DNA of 64,000 nt, taken from Rhizobium esperanzae. Its GTDB lineage: Bacteria > Pseudomonadota > Alphaproteobacteria > Rhizobiales > Rhizobiaceae. Below, piece by piece: positions 26,818 through 35,841 of the stretch (within the stretch, counting starts at the first letter, position 1; each line of letters begins with the position of its first letter). Location: NCBI RefSeq assembly GCF_014197615.1, contig NZ_JACIFY010000007.1, forward strand, positions 124,001 to 188,000, read 5' to 3'. The notes under the pieces are model-generated. The model saw nothing but the letters and a program-made list of their open reading frames with translations. It searched no databases and was not told where the DNA came from. A program made the translations under genes and the position numbers.

Positions 26818-27989
26818 GCCACCTCCCTTTGGCCAATTTCTCCCGCCACCAGATCGCGGATTCTCAACCGTTCCGTCGGGACGCCGTCTTCAAGTCTGAA
26901 GAGAGACAAGCCGCCGCCGCCCGTGCTCACGCGTCGCAGCACTTCAAAAAAGTCGGCGGGGTGTACCACTTCCGGCGCAAAGGCGCCCCGGCGGTTGATC
27001 TTTCCATCAAGCATCAACAACGCGCCGGCTGCGGCCGGAATTCCGGTGGAATCGTCCATCCCACCGTCGCTGCCAGCTGCAAACCTCAGACCGGAGCCAG
27101 CCGTGTGCACATCAATGATCATGCCGCTGCCAATCCGTGGCGCTCCAACGCGTCTTTCCCTGTAATGGCGAAAAAGGCTGGCCGCGGGATCGGTAAGTTC
27201 TCCATTGGAACGTTGTTCATCGGCAATATGCGCGAGCGCCCAGGCAGTAATGAGTGCCTCTTCCGGATTGAGCCCTCCGAAATTGGAGGCGCGCTTGACC
27301 GGAAGAAAACGCGGCACCGTCAAGGGCTCCGGATGGGCGAGCCTGACGACCGTCTGCAGGCCGACCGGCGCCGGGAACTCGACATGCCGGCGCTCCAGGC
27401 CATCCCAGCCCGTCACTTCATGTATCGTGCCGTCCGCATCGACCAAATTGAAGCAATGCCAGAAGTGCCGGATTGCGGCTTCGGTCAGATCTGCGACGTC
27501 TACGGTCCAGTAGATGTCAACATCGTCGACTGGGCCGAGATGGTCGACAGCACTTCGGATCAGGATGTTCGTCGTTCCGGGGGAGGAGCCCATTCCGATG
27601 AGGGCGGAAATGCCGGCCTGTTTGGCGCGGGTGTCCCGCTCGAGCATCGGTAGGGTGATGTCAGCATCATCGCAGATATCGAGATAGTCAGTCCTGGTTT
27701 CGATGGCGGCGTCGAGGATGGCAAAGCCGGTCTTATAGTAAGGTCCAGCCATGTTCACCACGAGGCGGGTCGTTTCCAACAGCCTGTGCAGAGTTTCCGG
27801 TTGTTCGAGCGGATTCAGTTCCTGAACGGCGAAGCCCATCTCTTCAGTTGCAGCACGTGTCTGCGGCCGCCAGGCGCGATCGATAGCGAGCCAACCCTCA
27901 GTCGCTCCGGCGCGCGCAATCCCGCGCAGCATCGCTTGTGCCTGCGACCCGCCTGCACCGATTACAATTGTCTTCCACTGACGGGCCAT
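26814..27989 (-). CDS. Saccharopine dehydrogenase-like oxidoreductase, copy 1
   Basis: 391 residues. Rossmann start TIVIGAGGSQAQAMLRG, then VVNMAGPYYKTGFAILDAAI, TDYLDICDD and GMGSSPGTTNILIR, typical of the NAD(P) saccharopine/homospermidine-synthase superfamily (C-N bond forming or cleaving). A paralogue lies at 37058-38194. The ATG at 27989 shares its A with the TAA of the 58-residue gene upstream (TAATG), so the long upstream extension of the frame is not used. The family acts on amines joined to keto acids, which would suit an amine substrate. Confidence 0.85.
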   Translation of the reverse strand: MARQWKTIVIGAGGSQAQAMLRGIARAGATEGWLAIDRAWRPQTRAATEEMGFAVQELNPLEQPETLHRLLETTRLVVNMAGPYYKTGFAILDAAIETRTDYLDICDDADITLPMLERDTRAKQAGISALIGMGSSPGTTNILIRSAVDHLGPVDDVDIYWTVDVADLTEAAIRHFWHCFNLVDADGTIHEVTGWDGLERRHVEFPAPVGLQTVVRLAHPEPLTVPRFLPVKRASNFGGLNPEEALITAWALAHIADEQRSNGELTDPAASLFRHYRERRVGAPRIGSGMIIDVHTAGSGLRFAAGSDGGMDDSTGIPAAAGALLMLDGKINRRGAFAPEVVHPADFFEVLRRVSTGGGGLSLFRLEDGVPTERLRIRDLVAGEIGQREVA

Positions 27990-28165
27990 TAGCGGCACTC
28001 CTTCATTTTCGCGACTTCGACAAAGCCGTTGCAGTTGGGTGAACCCTCTCTTCCAAGCAAGGGCGATTGATTGGCATGCGACCAAGCTCCAGCATCGCGT
28101 AGCCTCCTTGGCGCGGGGTACGTCTGATGCGGGTCGGCGACCGTCTGGAGAAGAACAGTGGACAT
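27989..28165 (-). CDS. Small protein of 58 residues, translationally coupled
   Basis: Not recognised. Reasons to believe it is a gene: GGAGGAAC stands at the right distance before its ATG; it begins 12 bases after the kinase stop; its TAA overlaps the next ATG as TAATG; and it fills the only gap in an otherwise gap-free operon. The protein is polar with MSTVLLQTVADPHQTYP at the start and one Cys pair spread over NCNGF and KECR. No membrane helix or signal peptide. It could be a leader, an accessory subunit or simply a coupling device. Confidence 0.5.
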   Translation of the reverse strand: MSTVLLQTVADPHQTYPAPRRLRDAGAWSHANQSPLLGREGSPNCNGFVEVAKMKECR

Positions 28166-28176
28166 CGGTTCCTCCG

Positions 28177-29205
28177 TCAGAATAATGCGCCAGGCCTGAC
28201 AAATCCCGCCTTGGAAGCGAGGTCGTCGAGGGGGTTTTGGCGAATGAGAGCCTCGGCCAAGCGGATGTTGACGTCGGCATGGGAGCGATAGCTCCAACCG
28301 TCGAGGAGGGTCGTCTTGGCCGCCATGAATGGCTCCGCCATCGCAGCCCAGGCCACCTCGCGCAGCGCGTTGACGAAACGAAGGACCTGTACGCGGGCGA
28401 TCTGGTTCTTATCGAGGTTCGGATCGTAGAGCCGCAGAAATGTCGTCGTTTCGTCGTCGGACATTTCCGCTTGCGAAGTTACGCTTGCGAGATCTATCGC
28501 GAGCAGGGCTTCGCCAGCGTAGTCGAAATCGACCATCTTCACGCTGTCCGAACATGCGATGAAGTTCTGCGGCACGAGATCGTTGTGGCCGAAGCCGACA
28601 GGTGCGTTCGCTCCAGCGAGAATGGATTCGAAGCGTTGGGCAATTTCCCAAAGCGCCGCGTAGGATGCTGGATAGGAGCCTCCCAGTTTGGCGGCTCCCG
28701 CCATAAAGCCTCGCAGATCGTCGAAAATGTCAAATTTTCTGGGCGAGAAGTGATGCGCGTGAAGTTGCTTCAGCGTATCGACGATCCTCGGCGCCATGGA
28801 AGGATGCCGGATGTGCTGCGGGCGCAACGTTTCCCCCTCCACAAATTCGGACATGAAATGCCCTTCGGGCAGGCATTTGGCGACTACGGCGGGCGCCAGT
28901 CCGAAACTCGCAGCCATGGCTTGTGCCTCGACAGCGGCTGTTACCGACGTGCCGGCAAACGATGCATCGGGCTCACGAATCTTCAGGGCCCATTTCCCGT
29001 CGGCGTGTCGAAGCACGAGGTTGATGTTGTTTGCGCCGCCGGGCAGGATCGAGAAACGTATGGCACCTTCGTCGGGCAGGAAGCGCCATTGATCGAGAAG
29101 ATTGACAGCGGTGTTCCGCACAAGGTCAGGCACGTCGTCCTCGAATACACATCGAGCCTGAAGGTCACCGGATCCTGAGTTTTTCGAGCTTGCAGCCGGG
29201 ATCAT
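28177..29205 (-). CDS. APH-family small-molecule kinase (choline/hydroxylysine-kinase-like)
   Basis: 342 residues of the aminoglycoside phosphotransferase fold. ATP-site Lys in WALKIREPD, catalytic loop GFGHNDLVPQNFI (HxDxxxxN) and metal motif VDFDYAG (DxD). Members phosphorylate hydroxyls of choline, ethanolamine, hydroxylysine, homoserine or antibiotics. In this operon it is more likely a catabolic kinase. Its ATG overlaps the aldehyde dehydrogenase stop as TGATG. The SurE phosphatase downstream could undo or complete the phosphorylation step. Confidence 0.85.
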   Translation of the reverse strand: MIPAASSKNSGSGDLQARCVFEDDVPDLVRNTAVNLLDQWRFLPDEGAIRFSILPGGANNINLVLRHADGKWALKIREPDASFAGTSVTAAVEAQAMAASFGLAPAVVAKCLPEGHFMSEFVEGETLRPQHIRHPSMAPRIVDTLKQLHAHHFSPRKFDIFDDLRGFMAGAAKLGGSYPASYAALWEIAQRFESILAGANAPVGFGHNDLVPQNFIACSDSVKMVDFDYAGEALLAIDLASVTSQAEMSDDETTTFLRLYDPNLDKNQIARVQVLRFVNALREVAWAAMAEPFMAAKTTLLDGWSYRSHADVNIRLAEALIRQNPLDDLASKAGFVRPGALF

Positions 29206-30644
29206 CAGATTCGCTCCCGGTGTGTGATGGCTATGTGCTTCAGTTCGGTGTGCGCTTCGATCGCATAGATCGACAGATCGCGGCCGATGCCGGACTGTTT
29301 GTAGCCGCCGAACGGCATCTCAGCCGCCGTCGGTCCGTGATCATTGATCCAGACGCTGCCGGCCTTGACCCGGCCAGCGGCGACGATCGCCCGCTCGATG
29401 TCGGACGTCCAGATCGAAGCGGCCAATCCGACCTCAAGGTCGTTTGCCTTGGCAATGGCGTCAGCCTCGTCTTCAAACGTGGTGACGGCTACAACAGGCC
29501 CGAAAATCTCCTTCTGGATGATCTCGGCGCCGTGCTCGACACCATCGACAACGGTCGGCGCGTAGAAGTAGCCGGGGCCGGCGATAGGTCCACCAGCGAC
29601 GACGCGTCCCGATGCATTCTTTACGGCTCGATCGACGAATCCCGAGACGAATTCATGGTGTTTTGCAGACACCACGGGGCCCATGTCGATCCCGCGCTCA
29701 GCATACCCATTGCCGACCTTGATCCCCTTGGCCATCGATGCCAACGCCTCGACGACGTCCTTTTCGCGCTTTTTCGAGACGTAGACACGGCAGGCGGCTG
29801 TGCAGTCCTGACCGGAATTTCCGAAGGCCGCGCTTCTCAGCGTTGTCGCCAAGCGGTCGATATTCGCATCCTCGAAGACAATAACCGGCGCCTTGCCGCC
29901 GAGTTCGAGATGAACGACCTTGATGCTCTCAGCTGCGTCCCGCATCACGGAACGCCCGGTGTCCGTGCCACCGGTGAGCGAAACCATGGCAACATCCGGG
30001 TGCCGAACCAGATGCGTGCCGGTCGTGCTGCCGAAACCGGTGACAATGTTGACGACGCCCGGTGGAAAAAACTTCTGCGCTACTTCGCCCAGGAGAAGGG
30101 CAGTTAGCGGCGTCACCTGCGTGGGCTTCAAAACGACAGTGTTGCCGGCTGCCAACGCGGGGCCGATACGCCAGGCGGTCATGCCCATCGGGTAGTTCCA
30201 GGGAGCAATTGCGCCGACGACTCCGATTGGCTCGCGTCGCACCATGCTCGTGATGCCGGGTTTGTATTCACCCATGGCAGGCACCAGCATGGTCCGGCAC
30301 GCACCAGCGAAGAAACGATATTTGTCTGCGGCAGAGGCCATCTCGGCGCGCGCCTTTTCGAGCGGCTTGCCAACGTCACGTGCTTCGAGTTCGGCAAACT
30401 CGTCGACGCGGGCCATGATTTCATCGGTAAACGCAAGCAACGCGGCGGCCCTGTCCTTGGGCGGCGTCGAGGACCAGGTTCCGAAGGCTTCCTTGGCGGC
30501 GGCTACGGCAGCATCCACCCCTTCTGGTCCGACATTCGGCACGCGAGCGATCACATTTCCAGTCGCCGGTTCGAAAACGTCGAAGTCGTTTCCCTTCGAC
30601 CAGAAAGATCCGCCGATAAGCGGACGTAGTTCCCTGATTGTCAT
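29205..30644 (-). CDS. Aldehyde dehydrogenase, aminobutyraldehyde/betaine-aldehyde type
   Basis: NAD+-dependent oxidation of an aldehyde to an acid. 479 residues from the ATG preceded by a full AGGAGG. Catalytic Cys281 in GQDCTAACR, general base Glu in LELGGKAP, cofactor loop SLTGGTDTG, and IAPWNYP. The GQDCTAACR context and ends like GIGRDLSIYAIE resemble 4-aminobutyraldehyde (PatD) and 4-trimethylaminobutyraldehyde dehydrogenases, which supports an amine-bearing aldehyde. First gene of the long minus-strand operon, with a candidate operator about 170 bases upstream. Confidence 0.9.
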   Translation of the reverse strand: MTIRELRPLIGGSFWSKGNDFDVFEPATGNVIARVPNVGPEGVDAAVAAAKEAFGTWSSTPPKDRAAALLAFTDEIMARVDEFAELEARDVGKPLEKARAEMASAADKYRFFAGACRTMLVPAMGEYKPGITSMVRREPIGVVGAIAPWNYPMGMTAWRIGPALAAGNTVVLKPTQVTPLTALLLGEVAQKFFPPGVVNIVTGFGSTTGTHLVRHPDVAMVSLTGGTDTGRSVMRDAAESIKVVHLELGGKAPVIVFEDANIDRLATTLRSAAFGNSGQDCTAACRVYVSKKREKDVVEALASMAKGIKVGNGYAERGIDMGPVVSAKHHEFVSGFVDRAVKNASGRVVAGGPIAGPGYFYAPTVVDGVEHGAEIIQKEIFGPVVAVTTFEDEADAIAKANDLEVGLAASIWTSDIERAIVAAGRVKAGSVWINDHGPTAAEMPFGGYKQSGIGRDLSIYAIEAHTELKHIAITHRERI

Positions 30645-30812
30645 TTTTTCCTCCTGTTTAATCGCATGGAGCCGGTTGTGGCTTGTCACCGCTGGTTCTG
30701 GCGCTTCTCCGCGCGATCCGCTGGATCTCGGCGAAACCGTGGTTCGTCGTGCTCGGCGGCTTGCTCGGTTCCCGGTATTCGGGAGCGCCAGATAGCTGGG
30801 CGTCATCCCGAT

Positions 30813-30832
30813 ATTAATTAACGCTCATTAAT
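30813..30832. promoter_or_regulatory. Candidate TetR operator upstream of the aldehyde dehydrogenase operon
   Basis: ATTAATTAACGCTCATTAAT; its core TTAACGCTCATT differs at one base from TTAACGTTCATT of the 37028-37043 site. Placed to control the 30.6-22.4 kb operon. Confidence 0.55.
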
Positions 30833-30984
30833 CCACGTATTCAGGCGGTAGTCAATGAATCTTTTTGAATTGCGTCATCAAACTGACGGAATCGCAAATC
30901 TGCGTTCGCCGATTTAAAGCGCGAACGTTAACGGCGCCGATGGATGCTCCACCGCCGCCGCGATTTCTCGTCAGAGCTGTCTGG

Positions 30985-32460
30985 TTAGAGGGTAGGTATG
31001 ACTTCCGGCGAAGTAGTCGCGGAACCAGCCTGCTTATATCCGCCCTTGCCGCTGGGAATGACGAACATCCTCATAATCAGGTAATATGCGATACCGGAAA
31101 CGACCACAGTCGGAATGCCGGCCCCCAGCGTGTGGGCCAACGGATGCATCGCAGTCGTGACTGGATTGTACAGGTAAAGGTACAGCGCGACCGAAAGCAC
31201 CGATATGATCACCGCGACCCAATTGACGCCGCCCCAGAACCAGTACTTGCTCGACGGATCACGTGAGAACAAATGTGCCGGTGCAAGCGTCTCTTTGCGA
31301 AGGATGAAGTAGTCGACAAAGGTAACGCCCGTAATGCCGACGAACATAACGCCGTTATAGGAAAGCCAACTCATGACGATCGAGAGAGTCCACTCGGTTC
31401 GAAATGCCACATAGACACCGGGCAGCAGCATCAGAGCGATCAGGATATCCCAACGAACGCGCGTCAACGGTTTTATTTGTTGAATCGAAACCCCTGCCAG
31501 ATAAAGCATGATCACCATCGTCGCAATGTTGGCCGCGAGAACGAAGGTCATGATCAGCGAACCCAATGCGGGGCCGGCGAGTTTGATCATCCAGATCGTC
31601 GGATCGGGCGTTCCCGCAGACAGAGCGGCAAAGGCGGCGACCATCGATATGAAGGCGGCGCCCAGCACGCCGACGCCGACGACGGACGGACCGACGATAT
31701 GCGAACGGCGTCTCACCAATCGTGTCAGGCCACCCATAATGGGCCACCATGTCAGCGAGTTCGAGATGCCGAATTCGACTGCCAGCGCGAAACCCTGTCC
31801 TGGCGTGGACGCGAGGCGCTGATCCGCCGGAACCTGCAGCGTCCAGAGGCCGGCGCCATAATGATAGAGCAGGATGGCGAACATCACGACGGTCACCAGA
31901 ATGTGGCCGGGCGCTATGTAGTTGCTGATGCGTTCGAACAACCATGGTCCTTTGCTCGCGACCAACCAGACGGCGAACATTGTGAACAGCGCCAAGCCGA
32001 TTACCACGGGCTCGGCCGTCGCCACCTCCGATTGCTCCACTGTCTGCAAGACGTTGGCTGCTCCTCGGGCAGTCAACGCAACCACCACATATGTCCAGCC
32101 GACACAAGTTGCCAGCAATCCAAACAGTGGCAGGACAATGCCATAGGGACCGAAAGACGCCTTGGCCGCATCGATCGGCTCAACGCCATATTTGAAAGAC
32201 GGCAAGCCCGACGCCAACACGACGACGGCCATTCCAATCAGCATCCCGGCCAGGTAACCGAGCACACCTACACGAACATCGCCAACATAGGGAAGGAACC
32301 CTCCAATGAGGAACGCCCAGGTCGCGGCGCTGAATGCCGTGCATGTCCAAAGAAACGAGCCGTAGCCGTTGTAGACTCGTTCGCTGCTGCGCAACGGAAG
32401 TCGCCCTGATAGAGCCTCCTCCGTGACTCTTGATTGGGTGAGTTTGATATCGCTGCTCAT
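30985..32460 (-). CDS. NCS1-family permease (purine-cytosine permease type)
   Basis: 491 residues, about 12 hydrophobic helices. Features of the nucleobase:cation symporter-1 family: an N-terminal NGYGSFLWTCTAFSAATWAF, ASGLPSFKYG, WPIMGGLTRLVRRRSHIVGPS and FVDYFILRKETL. Family substrates are nucleobases, allantoin, hydantoins, vitamins and some small amines. It is the only importer in the island and so should carry the island's substrate. It starts 12 bases after a small membrane protein gene and shares that gene's operator-bearing promoter. Confidence 0.87.
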   Translation of the reverse strand: MSSDIKLTQSRVTEEALSGRLPLRSSERVYNGYGSFLWTCTAFSAATWAFLIGGFLPYVGDVRVGVLGYLAGMLIGMAVVVLASGLPSFKYGVEPIDAAKASFGPYGIVLPLFGLLATCVGWTYVVVALTARGAANVLQTVEQSEVATAEPVVIGLALFTMFAVWLVASKGPWLFERISNYIAPGHILVTVVMFAILLYHYGAGLWTLQVPADQRLASTPGQGFALAVEFGISNSLTWWPIMGGLTRLVRRRSHIVGPSVVGVGVLGAAFISMVAAFAALSAGTPDPTIWMIKLAGPALGSLIMTFVLAANIATMVIMLYLAGVSIQQIKPLTRVRWDILIALMLLPGVYVAFRTEWTLSIVMSWLSYNGVMFVGITGVTFVDYFILRKETLAPAHLFSRDPSSKYWFWGGVNWVAVIISVLSVALYLYLYNPVTTAMHPLAHTLGAGIPTVVVSGIAYYLIMRMFVIPSGKGGYKQAGSATTSPEVIPTL

Positions 32461-32472
32461 GGGTTCTCCTCC

Positions 32473-32688
32473 TTAACCGAAATAGAACAGTGTCGCGATC
32501 CAGATCGCGACCCCGAGAATTGCCCAACTCGTGGCTTCGACGAAGCAGGCGCGCGTCGGCGCGTAGCATTCGGAGTCGATATGCGGAGACTCTTCCAAGG
32601 ATTGGATTCGTCTGGCGAGCTCCGCATCCAGAGCAACCTCGAACCCGCGGGCTTCGGGCAGGTGGGCCCGTTCCAATTCAATTGACAT
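32473..32688 (-). CDS. Small single-helix membrane protein next to the permease
   Basis: 71 residues: about 47 polar residues and then one C-terminal transmembrane helix, ATSWAILGVAIWIATLFYFG. No known domain recognised. It is the first gene of a two-gene unit with the NCS1 permease, 12 bases apart, and could be a permease accessory subunit. Start is the ATG at 32688; a ribosome site GGGAAC-like is weak. Confidence 0.6.
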   Translation of the reverse strand: MSIELERAHLPEARGFEVALDAELARRIQSLEESPHIDSECYAPTRACFVEATSWAILGVAIWIATLFYFG

Positions 32689-32796
32689 CGTCGTTCCCTT
32701 TTCTGGACGTTCCCGGCCGGTTGCCGGCTCTTTACTATTTGGCCCGCAGCAGCGGCGCCTCGTTCGCCATCAAACCCTTTTCCAACAAGAGCAACA

Positions 32797-32816
32797 ATGA
32801 ATGAACGATCATTAAT
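32797..32816. promoter_or_regulatory. Candidate TetR operator upstream of the permease unit
   Basis: ATGAATGAACGATCATTAAT. Its first 11 bases, ATGAATGAACG, are identical to the site in front of the DUF849 gene (36906-36916). Lies about 110 bases before the small membrane protein gene. Confidence 0.6.
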
Positions 32817-32986
32817 ACTCCTCCCATATCGCCGATATGTCAAGCGCTTCCGTCGCGGCCCATGCCGATCTGAAAAGCCCACAAATGCAGTTGGATATGC
32901 TCTAAATGCGCCCGAAAAGTAATTCCGAGCGAGAAGCGAATTTTGACCATGTTCCTTTGACAGATCGGCATTGGTGACGCATTATG

Positions 32987-33002
32987 TGAACAGCTATTCA
33001 TG
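32987..33002. promoter_or_regulatory. Candidate autoregulatory operator at the tetR start
   Basis: TGAACAGCTATTCATG has arms TGAACA/TTCATG, identical to those of the chemoreceptor site at 19521-19536. It overlaps the first possible ATG of tetR. Confidence 0.55.
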
Positions 33003-33713
33003 AGGATCAATATTGTGAACGAACTCGCACGCAACTATCAGGAGGCCGCTCCTGATGAGGCAGAGCGGCCACCCCGTCGTAACAATCAGGCCAGCAAAGT
33101 GTCGGCGAGTCGGTCGGACACACGAGAGCGACTGCTCGGCGCAGCGATCGAACTTTTTGGGTCAAGGGGTTTTGACGCTACCTCGATGAAGGACATTGCA
33201 AACGAGGTCGGCATCAAGGCACCGGCCGTCTACAATCACTATAAGTCCAAGGAAGAACTTCTGGCCGGGGCCGTGACGGAAGCGCTAGGCGCCTTCAACG
33301 AAGCGATCGCAGCCGCCGATTCCGCCGGGGCCGCTCCACTTGAACGTCTGCAAAGCATCACTGCCGCTCACATCCTCTACCAGATCAACCATTCTAGGAT
33401 AGCGCAGGCCAACGATCGTCTCCTCGAGTCCGGTATTCTCAGCAAGCTGGATCCGAGTGTCAGACACAAGGTGAAGGGCATGATGAGAGAACATCTCGAC
33501 CGGTTGACCAAGATCGTCGAGGCAATACCTTCGCCGGCGACAGGCTCGCCACCCGAGGCGCGGCTAACGGCCCTCGCAATCATCACGATGTGCGACAACG
33601 TGCTCAATTGGTATCGACCGAGCGGACCCTATACCCCAGAAAAGATCTGCAAACACTTCTATCATCTTGCGCAGAATATGCTTCTCGCTCGGACAGGTGC
33701 GTTTGAGAGCTAG
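33000..33713 (+). CDS. TetR-family regulator, probable controller of the catabolic island
   Basis: 237 residues from the ATG at 33000. DNA-binding domain: TRERLLGAAIELFGSRGFDA, then TSMKDIANEVGIKAPAVYNHYKSKEELL. The C-terminal part (about 95-230) is a TetR_C-type ligand pocket. The operator-like repeat covers this ATG, and a GTG at 33015 follows GAGG at suitable distance, so translation may really start at 33015, which would remove five residues. It sits centrally, between the permease unit and the acyl-CoA synthetase, with matching sites before the permease, aldehyde dehydrogenase, DUF849 and second saccharopine-like genes. Confidence 0.85.
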   Translation: MRINIVNELARNYQEAAPDEAERPPRRNNQASKVSASRSDTRERLLGAAIELFGSRGFDATSMKDIANEVGIKAPAVYNHYKSKEELLAGAVTEALGAFNEAIAAADSAGAAPLERLQSITAAHILYQINHSRIAQANDRLLESGILSKLDPSVRHKVKGMMREHLDRLTKIVEAIPSPATGSPPEARLTALAIITMCDNVLNWYRPSGPYTPEKICKHFYHLAQNMLLARTGAFES

Positions 33714-33773
33714 CAATCGACTTCCCGTTGCCCTCGACCGGCATTGATCTCGATGCCGTCAGGTCGATCGCTT

Positions 33774-34142
33774 TTACACTTGCGTCGCGTCTTGACTGAG
33801 CCGGTTGCGCCAATCGACTGGAGCGATCGCGATAAAGACGAGACTGTCTGCGCCGTCGTAAGCGAGTTCGGTGTCCTTCGGGATCCAGATCACATCGCCG
33901 GGGTGGAGAGTGTAAAGGATCAGGCCGACGCGAAGACGGAACTCGCCCTCGATACACGTGATGAGCTCATCATAGCGCACTGTCCAACGCACAGACCGAC
34001 CGTTGAAGCGGGCGAGGTAGGCGCCCATCGTCTCACTTTCCTGGGGCCCGACGAGGCGCGCAATCGATGCCTCACCGGGCCCTTCACCATATGCCGCAAA
34101 TTCAGTCGTATCCTTGCGGAATACCGTTGGTTCTCTATGCAT
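33774..34142 (-). CDS. Small cupin protein (EutQ/DUF861-like)
   Basis: 122 residues. Single cupin barrel: YDELITCIEGEFRLRV and LHPGDVIWIPKDTELAYDG carry the conserved Gly-Pro-Gly-Asp type turns. The ATG at 34142 has AGGA seven bases upstream; the frame is open further but without homology. Relatives are called ethanolamine-utilisation EutQ-like or ectoine-synthase-like cupins. It ends next to tetR (convergent) and starts 43 bases after the acyl-CoA synthetase, so the two are probably one transcript. Role unknown. Confidence 0.75.
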   Translation of the reverse strand: MHREPTVFRKDTTEFAAYGEGPGEASIARLVGPQESETMGAYLARFNGRSVRWTVRYDELITCIEGEFRLRVGLILYTLHPGDVIWIPKDTELAYDGADSLVFIAIAPVDWRNRLSQDATQV

Positions 34143-34185
34143 GGCTTGTTCCTGCTGCTGTAGCCGAGAAGAGGCGGCGGCTCTC

Positions 34186-35700
34186 CTAGTGACCTTGCGC
34201 GGACGAGAGGTAGGCGGCGCGCACGGCACGTCTGTCAAGCTTTCCCGAGGCCGTGCGCGGAAGGTCGTTGCCGACGATAATCGTTTCCGGCACGGCATAG
34301 CCCGGAAGTTGCGTACGCAGGAAATCCAGGAGCGCCGGGACATTTACCTTTGTCTCTGGACGAGGCTCGAGCGCGGCGACGATGCTGTTCTGCAGCACTG
34401 GGTGAGGAATGCCAAATACCACAGCTTGAGCGACTTCGGGGATCTTTGCCATTGCCGCCTCGATAAAGGAGGGAAGAATCTTTTCCCCACCCCTGTTGAT
34501 CACGTCATCCCGGCGGCCGACGTGATATAGAAGGCCAAGCTCGCGACGTTCCCCGAGATCGCCGGTTCGAAGCCAGTCGCCTTGGATTTTCTCGGCGGTG
34601 ACGTCGGGGCGGCGCCAGTATTCGCGCATGCGCGTTTCGCCACGCACCCAAATCTCCCCCGGAACCCCGTCCGGCACATCTTGACCATTCTCATCCACCA
34701 GCCGCAACTCCACGCCTTTGGCCGGATAGCCGATCGAGTCGCCGTGGCTTAGGATGAATTCAGGCGGAAGAAGAGTGCAGCACGACGTGAATTCGGTCAG
34801 GCCATAGCCATGCACCAACCGCAGGTTTGGCCAGCGCTGATGCATTTCCAAGGACCATGGCGCCGGCATCGGTGAACCGCCGAACAAAACCAGCCGCGCC
34901 GGCCCGTAAATGGCCTCGGCACCTTCGGCTGTCATCATCATCCGCAAAACGCTTGGGACCGCCGTGACGAAGCTGACGGGACGGCGCTTGCATGCCTCAA
35001 TGGCCCCTTGCGTCCGATATCGTGGCAGAAGATCGGAGCGGCCGCCGAGAAAGAGCATGGTGCAGAGTTGATCGACAAAGCCGGTATTGTGAAACAAGGG
35101 GGCGACAATCAACGTCGAGGGCGACGGGTCATCGCCTATTAGGTCAGCGAATACCTCCGCGTTCTGTCGCAGGGCCTTATGAGTGATGACTGCACCCTTG
35201 GGAACTCCTGTGGTGCCGGAGGTGAAGCTAATCAAAGCGTCTTCCGACGTCTCTGGCAGGGCAGGGAGTTCCGTGGCTGTTTCAAGCGAGAAAAAGGACC
35301 TACCGGCAGAGCCGGTGATCGAGAACAGGTCGACACCGGCGCATTCCTTAAACATGCCCAAATGGAGGTCGTCCGCGAGGACGATACGTGTCCCAAGTAT
35401 CTCTAGCAATTCGCCGACTTGCGCGGGCGCCAGCCGATTGTTCATTGGCACGGAGATTGCGCCGATGCGCATCGTCGCCAGATAGCATACGACCCACTGC
35501 CAGCTATTGTTACCCACAAGGACCACCCGGTCCTGCCTTTGTACACCGAGAGAGACCAGCCGCCTGGACGCAGCTTCCACTACGGAAGCCAATGACGCAT
35601 ACGAAATCTCCGTATCCCCGTCGGTGACTGCGACAGCGTCGGGCGTGCGCTGGCCCCAGTCGAGCAAGGCATGAAGAATCGTCCGGTTACGGTAAGCCAC
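34186..35700 (-). CDS. AMP-forming acyl-CoA synthetase/ligase
   Basis: 504 residues. Adenylation motifs in order: SFTSGTTGVPKGAV (about 160), HGYGLTEFTS (about 295), GDWLRTGDLG (about 375), VGRRDDVINRGGEKI (about 395) and the catalytic Lys in TASGKLDRR near 490. Activates a carboxylate, presumably the acid made by the aldehyde dehydrogenase, to its CoA ester. The organisation resembles CaiC-type ligases in length, but specificity cannot be read. No island-type operator was seen in front of it. Confidence 0.9.
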   Translation of the reverse strand: MAYRNRTILHALLDWGQRTPDAVAVTDGDTEISYASLASVVEAASRRLVSLGVQRQDRVVLVGNNSWQWVVCYLATMRIGAISVPMNNRLAPAQVGELLEILGTRIVLADDLHLGMFKECAGVDLFSITGSAGRSFFSLETATELPALPETSEDALISFTSGTTGVPKGAVITHKALRQNAEVFADLIGDDPSPSTLIVAPLFHNTGFVDQLCTMLFLGGRSDLLPRYRTQGAIEACKRRPVSFVTAVPSVLRMMMTAEGAEAIYGPARLVLFGGSPMPAPWSLEMHQRWPNLRLVHGYGLTEFTSCCTLLPPEFILSHGDSIGYPAKGVELRLVDENGQDVPDGVPGEIWVRGETRMREYWRRPDVTAEKIQGDWLRTGDLGERRELGLLYHVGRRDDVINRGGEKILPSFIEAAMAKIPEVAQAVVFGIPHPVLQNSIVAALEPRPETKVNVPALLDFLRTQLPGYAVPETIIVGNDLPRTASGKLDRRAVRAAYLSSAQGH

Positions 35701-35841
35701 TGACTTCTCTCCTGATTCGAAATAAATCCGATCGCTGGTCGGACTGAGAGATCGTCGCTTCCAGACCGCTGGCCCGTTCGGCTAAGCGGTCCTGCGATCG
35801 ATGCTACCACACAACGCGTGTCGAGACCGCGCCTTTGCGGG

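Noticed and set aside
31273..32409. A 378-codon open frame antisense to the NCS1 permease
   Set aside because: Polar, His/Arg/Gln-rich composition is the antisense image of a membrane protein; no motif.
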